Of a stretch of DNA of 64,000 nt, positions 57,451 through 64,000 are shown piece by piece. The notes beneath the pieces were generated by a model, which saw nothing but the letters and a program-made list of their open reading frames with translations, did no database searches and was not told the origin of the DNA. The position numbers were made by a program, and so were the translations under genes. The stretch is from Rubinisphaera margarita (GTDB lineage Bacteria > Planctomycetota > Planctomycetia > Planctomycetales > Planctomycetaceae). Location of the stretch: the NCBI RefSeq assembly GCF_022267515.1, contig NZ_JAKFGB010000015.1:186001-250000 (forward strand). Reading direction: 5' to 3'. Position 1 is the stretch's first letter. Each line of letters starts with the position of its first letter.

Positions 57451-58842
57451 ATGCGGAATGGAACAACTTTCTCGGCCGATGCCGGCGGTCTGCTGTCGCG
57501 GCGGCATATGCTTCGGATTGGCGGGTTGGCCCCACTCGGGTTGACTCTGCCGTCGCTGCTCGGCTCGACCCAGTCCACTGCCGCTGAGAACCGTGGCTCG
57601 ACGTTCGGGCGGGCGAAGCGGTGTCTGATGCTCTACATGTGGGGCGGCCCCGCGCATCAGGATACGTTCGACCTGAAGCCGCATGCGGTGTCGGAGTATC
57701 GCGGCGAGTTTCAGCCGATTCCGACGAACGTGCCGGGGATTGAGCTCTGCGAGCACTTCTCGGCTCTCTCCCGTCACGCCGACAAGATGCATCTCATCCG
57801 CTCGGTCACGCATTCGGACAACAATCATTCGACCAGCGCCCACTGGATGCTGACCGGCTTCAAGCATGCCCGGTCGGCGGAGAACTTCGGGGCGTCGCAG
57901 AGCGACTTTCCGCATATCGGTTCCGTGCTGAGCAAATTCGCCCCTAACCCAACGCTGCCGACGTTTGTCGCCCTGCCCGAGTTGATTGCCACTACGGCGG
58001 GGGCCGTGACGCCGGGGCAGGGAGGCGGAATTCTCGGCAAGAAGTACGATCCGTTCCGCATCGACCAGCATCCCGATGAGCCCGACTTTGAGGTGCCGAA
58101 TCTGACGCTGCCTGATGGCATCGCCCGTCAACGGCAGTCGACTCGACTTTCGCTGCTGGAAGACTTCGATCAGATGCGGCGGGATCTCGATCACGCCATC
58201 GCTCAACCCGAGTTGACGGCGTTCCAGCGGCAGGCGATTGAGCTGATCAGTTCGCCGGCTGCCTACGAGGCGTTTGATCTGCAGGCGGAATCAGCCGAGA
58301 TGCGGAGCCGGTATGGAGCGGGGACATTCGGGCAGAGTCTGCTGCTGGCCCGCCGGCTGCTGGAGTCGGGGGTGAAGCTGGTGACGGTCTACTGGCATCG
58401 CGATCAGCCGGGCGTCGATACGACCTGGGACACGCATTCGCAGAACTTCAAAGGGTTGAAGGATCGTCTGATTCCGCAGGTCGACCAGCCGATCGCCGCT
58501 TTGATGGAGGATCTGCAGCTGCGGGGCCTGCTGGATGACACGCTCGTCTTCTGGAACAGCGAGTTCGGTCGCACGCCGAAGATCAACGCGCGAGCCGGGC
58601 GGGATCACTGGGGGAAATGCAATACCGTGTGGATGGCCGGCGGCGGTGTGCGCGGCGGGGGCGTTTACGGGGCCTCCGACAAGTTTGGCTCGGCTCCGGA
58701 AGAGAATCCAGTCTCCCCGGCCGATCTGTCCGCGACGGTGTATCACCTGCTGGGGCTGGCACCGGAAACAACGATCCACGATCAGCTCGATCGCCCGTTC
58801 CCGATCTCGGATGGTCGGGTGTTGAAACCGATCCTGACGTAG
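57451..58842 (+). CDS. DUF1501 protein (sulfatase-like), Tat leader
   Basis: A 463-residue exported protein, a second DUF1501 member, from ATG 57451. The Tat-type leader contains SRRHMLRIGGLAPLGL. Blocks shared with the protein at 19323-20672 include 'KRCLMLYMWGGPAHQDTFDLKP', 'VTHSDNNHSTSAHWMLTG' and 'LVFWNSEFGRTPKINARAGRDHWGKCNTVWMAGGGVRGGGVYGASD'. Unlike that gene it has no DUF1549/DUF1553 partner beside it. A hydrolase of alkaline-phosphatase fold is likely, with unknown substrate. Before the start there is a 179-base spacer from the membrane protein gene. Confidence 0.95.
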   Translation: MRNGTTFSADAGGLLSRRHMLRIGGLAPLGLTLPSLLGSTQSTAAENRGSTFGRAKRCLMLYMWGGPAHQDTFDLKPHAVSEYRGEFQPIPTNVPGIELCEHFSALSRHADKMHLIRSVTHSDNNHSTSAHWMLTGFKHARSAENFGASQSDFPHIGSVLSKFAPNPTLPTFVALPELIATTAGAVTPGQGGGILGKKYDPFRIDQHPDEPDFEVPNLTLPDGIARQRQSTRLSLLEDFDQMRRDLDHAIAQPELTAFQRQAIELISSPAAYEAFDLQAESAEMRSRYGAGTFGQSLLLARRLLESGVKLVTVYWHRDQPGVDTTWDTHSQNFKGLKDRLIPQVDQPIAALMEDLQLRGLLDDTLVFWNSEFGRTPKINARAGRDHWGKCNTVWMAGGGVRGGGVYGASDKFGSAPEENPVSPADLSATVYHLLGLAPETTIHDQLDRPFPISDGRVLKPILT

Positions 58843-58864
58843 GGTCGGCTGGCCTCCGAACAGG

Positions 58865-58888
58865 ATGGTACAGAGATTCATCTCTGTA
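58865..58888. repeat. Palindromic repeat, family C-like
   Basis: GGTACAGAGATTCATCTCTG plus TATT: ACAGAGAT and ATCTCTGT pair around TC. It has the family C layout but with changed stem bases on both arms. It lies in the 250-base convergent spacer between the DUF1501 gene and trpB, facing a second copy at 59000-59023. Confidence 0.75.
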
Positions 58889-58999
58889 TTGCGCAGCAAC
58901 GGGAGGCCTGTCTTCAGCGACCGAGTGTTTTTAACGCACTCTGAGTGATCGCGTTCGAGAGACCTGCGGAAGCGTTTTCCCAGCCGTTTGTCGCTTCAC

Positions 59000-59023
59000 G
59001 ACTCAGAGATGAATCTCTGAGTC
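59000..59023. repeat. Palindromic repeat, family C-like, inverted partner
   Basis: ACTCAGAGAT, GA, ATCTCTGAGT: 10-bp arms around a 2-base loop. It reads as the reverse complement type of the element at 58865-58888 and shows that this family, too, occurs as an inverted pair within one spacer, as at 42076-42211. Confidence 0.75.
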
Positions 59024-59092
59024 ATCCGGCCGTTCATCTGGAGTCGCGCTTATTCAGCGGCAAGATGCCGCCGCTACGTTTAGGGGCTGCCC

Positions 59093-60322
59093 CTAAATGT
59101 CTTTGCCGAGCAGGCGGGCGACTTCGTTGACGTCTTTGTCGCCGCGGCCGGAGAGGCAGACGGCGATGACGTCATCTTTGCTCCGCTGGCCGGCGATTTT
59201 CATGACGTAGGCCAGGGCGTGGGACGATTCGACGGCTGGGAGGATGCCTTCGAGTTGAGCCGTCTTCTGGAAGGCGTCGAGGGCTTCGTCGTCGCTGATG
59301 GAGGTGTACTCAACGCGGCCGGTGTCTTTCCAGTAGCTGTGTTCCGGGCCGACGCCGGGGTAGTCGAGACCGGCGGAGATGGAGTGGACATCCTGCGTCT
59401 GCCCGTCGTCGTCCTGCATCACGTAGCTGTAACTGCCGTGGAGAATGCCCGGCTGGCCATAAGTGAGCGGGCTGGCGTGGTCGCCGGGGTTGGAACCGCG
59501 TCCGCCGGCTTCGACGCCGGTCAGTTTCACGCCGTCGTCTTCCACAAACGGGTAGAACATGCCAGCCGCATTGGAGCCGCCGCCGACGCAGGCGATGACT
59601 TCATCGGGCAGCTTGCCGGTCATTTCGAGGCACTGAGCCCGGGTTTCGGTGCCGATGACCGCCTGGAAATCGCGGACGATCTTCGGGAACGGATGCGGTC
59701 CGACGACGGAGCCGAGGATGTAATGGGTGTCGCCGACGCTCGACATCCAGTCGCGCATCGCTTCGTTCACGGCATCGCGTAGAGTGCGGGATCCTGAAGT
59801 GACTGGGCGGACTTCGGCTCCCATCGCCTTCATTTTGAAGACGTTCAGGGCCTGCCGGCGGATATCTTCTTCGCCCATGTAAACGACGCAGGGGAGTCCG
59901 AAACGGGCACAGGCGGTGGCGGAGGCGACGCCGTGCTGGCCGGCCCCGGTTTCGGCGATGACACGGGTTTTGCCCATCCGCTTGGTCAGCAGGGCCTGGC
60001 CCATTGTGTTGTTGATCTTGTGCGCCCCGGTGTGGTTCAGGTCTTCCCGCTTGAGGTAGATCTTTGCGCCGCCGCAGTGTTCAGTGAGGCGTTCAGCGAA
60101 GTAGAGCGGGTTGGGGCGTCCGACGTAGGTGTTGAGCAGCCGGGTCAGTTCCGCCTGAAAAACCGGGTCTTTCTTGGCCTTTTCGTACTCGGCGTCGAGC
60201 TCATCGAGGGCGTACATCAGCGTTTCCGGCACGAAGCGGCGGCCGAAGGGGCCGAAGCGGCCGTGCTCATCGGGAACGTTTCGTGAGGCAGGTCCGAGTG
60301 TGGCAGGCGTGGATTGTGACAT
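59093..60322 (-). CDS. trpB: Tryptophan synthase subunit beta
   Basis: A 409-residue pyridoxal-phosphate enzyme that makes tryptophan from indole and serine. The cofactor Lys is in 'HTGAHKINNTMGQALL', and the phosphate loop is 'GGGSNAAGMFYPF'. 'FGPFGRRFVPETLMYALDELDAEYEKAK' is the usual N-terminal block, and 'GVGPEHSYWKDTGRVEYTSI' a late one. The gene is alone: no trpA or other trp gene is in the window. The partner alpha subunit is presumably encoded elsewhere. It could take indole directly. Confidence 0.97.
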   Translation of the reverse strand: MSQSTPATLGPASRNVPDEHGRFGPFGRRFVPETLMYALDELDAEYEKAKKDPVFQAELTRLLNTYVGRPNPLYFAERLTEHCGGAKIYLKREDLNHTGAHKINNTMGQALLTKRMGKTRVIAETGAGQHGVASATACARFGLPCVVYMGEEDIRRQALNVFKMKAMGAEVRPVTSGSRTLRDAVNEAMRDWMSSVGDTHYILGSVVGPHPFPKIVRDFQAVIGTETRAQCLEMTGKLPDEVIACVGGGSNAAGMFYPFVEDDGVKLTGVEAGGRGSNPGDHASPLTYGQPGILHGSYSYVMQDDDGQTQDVHSISAGLDYPGVGPEHSYWKDTGRVEYTSISDDEALDAFQKTAQLEGILPAVESSHALAYVMKIAGQRSKDDVIAVCLSGRGDKDVNEVARLLGKDI

Positions 60323-60559
60323 CGTTCGATATTTCCCGGAGAAGACTCAAAGAGTCTGAAAGTTCGTACGTCAGGCGTCCCGCGGGCCAGTGAACCAGCG
60401 GGCATCGGTTCATGATACTCAAATTGCCCGGCCGGAACAGGGAGCAAGTTGGACCGGCGCGGCAGATTGCCGCAGTGGGGGCCGGGAACATGGCGGTGGA
60501 CCGGAGATGCCGCGCATCGGTTCGGGGCAGTTGCTATGATTCTGCCCTGAGAGGAAGTA

Positions 60560-62542
60560 ATGGCTGAACATGATCAATTGACCGCTGAACAGATCCTGGG
60601 TCCGAAGGGGCGGATCGCTGCGCGTCTCAAAAGTTATGAAGCTCGTCCGCAGCAGCTGGAGATGGCTGAGGCGGTAGAAAAGGCGATCGCGAGCAAAACG
60701 CATCTGATCGCCGAGGCGGGGACGGGGACCGGGAAGAGTTTTGCGTATCTGGTGCCGGCGATTTTGTCGGTGTTGAATCAGACGACAACGCAGGGAGCTG
60801 AGAAGAAGCGGGTCGTGGTGTCGACGCACACGATCAGCCTGCAGGAGCAGCTGATTCAGAAGGATATCCCTTTTCTGAATGCGGTGCTGCCGGTCGAATT
60901 TTCCGCCGTGCTGGTGAAGGGGCGATCGAATTACATCTCGCTCCGCCGGCTGCAGGGGGCGATGCAGAAGTCGATCTCGCTCTTCCCCCGCGATGAGGAA
61001 ATGCAGCAGCTGCAGACGCTGAGCGGCTGGTCAAAGAAAACGAACGATGGCAGTCTGGCCGATCTCGGGTTTCGTCCGCTGCCGCAGGTCTGGGAAGAGG
61101 CCCGCAGCGAGCATGGCAACTGCCTCGGGCGAAAGTGTCCGACGTACGATGCCTGCCACTATTACAAGGCCCGCCGTCGCGTCTGGAATGCCGATCTGCT
61201 GGTGGTGAATCACGCGCTCTTCTTCTCGGATTTGGCGCTGCGACGGGAAGGAGCTTCGATTCTTCCGGATTACGAGGCGGTCATTTTCGATGAAGCGCAC
61301 ACGCTCGAAGCGGTGGCGTCGGATCATCTTGGGGATGCGATCGCCAATACGCAGCTCAACTATCTGCTGACGAAGCTGTACAACGACCGCGCCAACAAGG
61401 GGCTGCTGGTGGCTCATGATTTTCGAGCCGGTCAGAAGCAGGTGGGGCGGCTGTATCTGCTGGCCGACGAGTTCTTCGCTCAGATGGAGCACTGGCTCTC
61501 GCAGCACGCCGGGAAGAACGGGCGGATTCGCAAGCCGGTCGAGATGAGCGATGCCCTCTCCCCGGAACTGAAGCGGCTCGGCAGCATGATCTGCGAGTTC
61601 GCTGAAGAGCTGGAGAAAGAAGAGGAACGGATCGAGCTCAACGCGGCTGCGGATCGACTGTTCGCGATGTCGAATTCGATTCGCAACTGGCTGGAGCAGC
61701 AGTCGGGCGATTCGGTCTACTGGGGCGAGATCAACCGGGGCAAGCAGACACGGATCAAGCTGATCTCCGCCCCGGTCGAAATTGGCGAGGTGCTTCGCGA
61801 GGAACTGTTCAACAAGATACCCTCGGCGATTCTGACGTCCGCGACGATGGCGGTGGGCGATCAGTCGTTTCAGTTCGTGAAGAATCGGATTGGTCTGAGT
61901 GGCGGCGACGAACTACAGGTCGGCAGTCCGTTCGATTACAGGAAGCAGGTGAAGCTGATCCTCTGCCGGCGGATGCCCGATCCGAGTCAGGAAGCGAAGG
62001 CGTATGAAGCGGCGGTTGTGGAGCGGCTCAAAAAGTATCTGCTGCAGACCCGGGGGCGGGCGTTTGTGCTCTTCACGAGTTACTGGATGCTCAACGAGTG
62101 TGCCCGGCAGATTGCGCCGTGGTGCGGCGAGCATGGTCTGACGCTGTATTGTCAGGGCAAGGACATGTCGCGGTCGCTGCTGCTGGAGCGGTTCAAGAAG
62201 GACAAAGCCGGGGTGCTGTTCGGCTCGGACAGTTTCTGGCAGGGGGTCGACGTGCCGGGCGATGCGCTGCAGAACGTGATCATCACGCGGCTGCCGTTCA
62301 GTGTGCCCGATCATCCTTTGCTGGAAGCGCGGGTGGAGCGGATTAAGCGTCGCGGCGGCAATCCGTTCATGGAGTACCAGGTGCCGGAAGCGGTCATCAA
62401 GCTGAAGCAGGGCTTCGGGCGGCTGATCCGTTCAAAGGATGACACCGGCCAGGTGGTGATTCTCGACCCGCGAATTCAGACCAAGCACTACGGCAAGCTG
62501 TTTCTGGACAGCCTGCCGGAATGCGAGGTGATTGTCGAATAG
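60560..62542 (+). CDS. dinG: DinG/XPD-type ATP-dependent DNA helicase
   Basis: A 660-residue superfamily 2 helicase. The Walker A loop is GTGTGKS (54-60), the Walker B is DEAH (244-247, 'VIFDEAH'), and late motifs are 'FGSDSFWQGVDVPGDALQNVIITRLPFSVPDHPL' and 'QGFGRLIRSKDD', which are typical of DinG. DinG proteins use a 4Fe-4S cluster held by four Cys. Here Cys188, Cys193 and Cys199 are present ('GNCLGRKCPTYDAC'), but the first position, in 'KGRSNYISLRRL', holds Ser127. DinG helps clear replication blocks. It lies alone, divergent from trpB. Confidence 0.92.
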   Translation: MAEHDQLTAEQILGPKGRIAARLKSYEARPQQLEMAEAVEKAIASKTHLIAEAGTGTGKSFAYLVPAILSVLNQTTTQGAEKKRVVVSTHTISLQEQLIQKDIPFLNAVLPVEFSAVLVKGRSNYISLRRLQGAMQKSISLFPRDEEMQQLQTLSGWSKKTNDGSLADLGFRPLPQVWEEARSEHGNCLGRKCPTYDACHYYKARRRVWNADLLVVNHALFFSDLALRREGASILPDYEAVIFDEAHTLEAVASDHLGDAIANTQLNYLLTKLYNDRANKGLLVAHDFRAGQKQVGRLYLLADEFFAQMEHWLSQHAGKNGRIRKPVEMSDALSPELKRLGSMICEFAEELEKEEERIELNAAADRLFAMSNSIRNWLEQQSGDSVYWGEINRGKQTRIKLISAPVEIGEVLREELFNKIPSAILTSATMAVGDQSFQFVKNRIGLSGGDELQVGSPFDYRKQVKLILCRRMPDPSQEAKAYEAAVVERLKKYLLQTRGRAFVLFTSYWMLNECARQIAPWCGEHGLTLYCQGKDMSRSLLLERFKKDKAGVLFGSDSFWQGVDVPGDALQNVIITRLPFSVPDHPLLEARVERIKRRGGNPFMEYQVPEAVIKLKQGFGRLIRSKDDTGQVVILDPRIQTKHYGKLFLDSLPECEVIVE

Positions 62543-62552
62543 GCAGCCGGGT

Positions 62553-63539
62553 TCAAACGCCCATCAGGACGGCGTTTTCTTCCTCGAAGGTTTCCGGCTG
62601 TTCGCCGTCGAGCATACGCCAGCCCTTTTCGGTGCTCGGATCGACAATGAACCGCTTGCGGTAGCTGAATGGTTCTTCCGTTTTCTTGCCGATGAGCCGC
62701 GTTGTCAAATTCGAGCCGCGAGCGACGATTTCCTTGCAACGAGCCGTGAGGCCGTCCGGGCTGATTGAACGGCATTCGCAGCCGAACTTCTGGCGGAGCA
62801 GTCGGTTGGCCCGATGGACGTTCAACCGGCGTTGAGCCCGCGGGTTGCGGTGTTCGGTCGAGAGCGACACGTTGAGGCCTTCGAGGTTGCTCACGCGGTG
62901 CGGCGTGTTCTGTGGCCAGGTGATGAGCTGACCCGGTTTGACGTCGAACGAGAGGGCGTAGTCTTCGAACCAGGAGTGGTACGGCATGTCCTCGGCCATT
63001 TCGCCGACGATGAGTCGCTCGATGTTTTTCGGGGCGACGAACCGGGGATCGAACGGCGGATACACCCAGACCCGTTTTTCACCCCGCAGGTGCCAGAGCA
63101 TGTTGACGGGCAGGTCGATGTGGTAATAGACCATCGCGTGTGGCGACGAGATGAGAATATTGCCGGACCGGTGCTGGGCTTTGAATCGCGGGTTGCTGGC
63201 TTCGAGTTCGTTGTAGACGTCGTCGATGAGTTTGCGATATTCGTCGTGGAATTTCGTGATGGCGATCACGTTCAGCCAGAGTTGACCATTGCGGACGGCG
63301 TCGAGCAGTTCCATTGCGGTGAGGTCGCCCCGTTCGCCGACCATCCACTCAAACTTGTTGGCATCGCGGCCCATGGCGGCGATGGTGAGATAGTCGGAAG
63401 GGTGCCGATCGATCAGGTCGGCCAGGGCTTCGTCGGAGAAGAGGCCGGTCGAATGGATTTTGTGCTTCGCGACGAGAATCGCCTCTTCGAGCACTTCGAA
63501 TTGTTCCGGGGTCCACTGGTCGAGATAGGTCTGCGGCAT
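62553..63539 (-). CDS. JmjC/cupin-like protein
   Basis: A 328-residue soluble protein with a cupin-type core: 'SSPHAMVYYHIDLPVNMLWHLRGEKRVWVYPPFD' gives an HxD pair and WHL.G.K.W..YP block typical of JmjC/cupin-8 2-oxoglutarate oxygenases, and 'ITWPQNTPHRVSNLEGLNVSL' supplies the distal His. It probably binds Fe(II) and might hydroxylate a protein or small molecule. The last 80 residues are basic and I do not recognise them. The gene converges with dinG after 10 bases. Confidence 0.8.
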   Translation of the reverse strand: MPQTYLDQWTPEQFEVLEEAILVAKHKIHSTGLFSDEALADLIDRHPSDYLTIAAMGRDANKFEWMVGERGDLTAMELLDAVRNGQLWLNVIAITKFHDEYRKLIDDVYNELEASNPRFKAQHRSGNILISSPHAMVYYHIDLPVNMLWHLRGEKRVWVYPPFDPRFVAPKNIERLIVGEMAEDMPYHSWFEDYALSFDVKPGQLITWPQNTPHRVSNLEGLNVSLSTEHRNPRAQRRLNVHRANRLLRQKFGCECRSISPDGLTARCKEIVARGSNLTTRLIGKKTEEPFSYRKRFIVDPSTEKGWRMLDGEQPETFEEENAVLMGV

Positions 63540-64000
63540 CGCGATGTCTTCCGGCAGTTGGGAACGATGTGGTTGAGTATGTCCTTCAACCCTAGCTCGC
63601 CGGAGAGACGGTGGTGAACGCGGACAGAAGATTCGAGCCGAGCTCGGTCGGGTGCAGCCGGGGAATCGTTACAGATGGTTCAAGTGGAACGGACGCAGGT
63701 TCAGGGTGTTCCGATCTTTTGAGGCACAACGCAGAGCTTCCCGGGTGGCCCCGAAAGACTCTTTCGGGGCGGCGCAGCCGTGGGAGGATGGAGTTGGGCG
63801 GATCTGTTGGTGAGAGACTTCATTCCCAGATGGCGCAGGGATGTTTTGAATTTCTGCCCACGTCAAACGGCGTTCTCCTACGGCTTCGCCGCCCAGATAG
63901 CGGAGCTATCACGGCCACCTCGGAAGAGGGCGACACTGTAGAGAGCAGGGTCTGGATGCTGCTCCACGCGGGTGACCTGCTTCCTGTGACTGCGTCACTC
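63540..64000. other. Gene-free end of window with repeats
   Basis: The last 461 bases have no credible gene. They hold a family B palindrome (63743-63787), a short hairpin GATAGC GGA GCTATC (63896-63910) and, at the very end (63980-63997), CTTCCTGTGACTGCGTCA, which resembles 47938-47956. The promoter of the JmjC-like gene should be near 63540-63640. Confidence 0.55.
63743..63787. repeat. Palindromic repeat, family B
   Basis: Second copy of the family B palindrome: GGGTGG, then CCCCGAAAGA and TCTTTCGGGG around a central C, then CGGCGCAGCCGT. The stem is unchanged relative to 41932-41974, and the flanks on both sides are the same for about 6 and 12 bases. Confidence 0.85.

Overview
This window comes from a planctomycete chromosome, most likely class Planctomycetia, order Planctomycetales. 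The evidence is gene content: a DUF1559 pilin-like protein with an H-X9-DG motif followed by a carboxypeptidase-regulatory-like lipoprotein; DUF1549/DUF1553 and DUF1501 proteins typical of planctomycete 'Planctomycete cytochrome' systems; a PQQ-like beta-propeller protein; ECF sigma factors; and many secreted or membrane proteins without named function. The DNA is moderately GC-rich, genes alternate strand in short operons, and most spacers over 300 bases carry interspersed palindromic repeats. I see no tRNA, rRNA or CRISPR array.

Layout. 0-19 kb: small ligand-binding or stress-type domains (two SRPBCC/AHSA1, DUF1569, DUF1579, DUF3592, tandem DUF1801, a RibD-type reductase, DUF1328) mixed with endonuclease III, an AraC regulator, a zinc-ribbon protein, an APC permease, the pilin/lipoprotein pair, an ECF sigma factor translationally coupled to a membrane protein, and a serine hydrolase. 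19-29 kb: the DUF1501/DUF1549 pair, CsaA-like tRNA-binding protein, a 939-residue double von Willebrand A protein, a PQQ-propeller protein and an OB-HD nuclease. 29-42 kb: a membrane GTPase, a lipoprotein, PurC, a GH10-like protein that seems to have lost its catalytic residues, NadE overlapping an ECF sigma factor, a methionine-poor coiled-coil protein, thioredoxin behind a consensus promoter, and PurN. 42-48 kb: tandem TPR paralogues, a LysM protein, then an accessory patch with a broken IS5-type transposase, a ribbon-helix-helix-like protein and a divergent HTH regulator. 48-56 kb: a complete F1Fo ATP synthase operon (I-like, B, E, F, H, A, G, D, C) on the minus strand. 56-64 kb: a hypothetical membrane protein, a second DUF1501 protein, TrpB, a DinG-type helicase and a JmjC/cupin-like protein.

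The most interesting signals are: (1) a roughly 105-residue C-terminal domain shared, without gaps, by the sigma-factor-coupled membrane protein (14120-15256) and the nearby serine hydrolase (16846-18417), which I cannot assign to a named family; (2) families of interspersed palindromes whose stems appear to change on both arms together; (3) a histidine-rich extracytoplasmic segment on ATP synthase subunit b, and a long inverted repeat between atpD and atpC; (4) a DinG-type helicase with serine where the first iron-sulfur cysteine is expected. No unambiguous new multi-gene system is visible.
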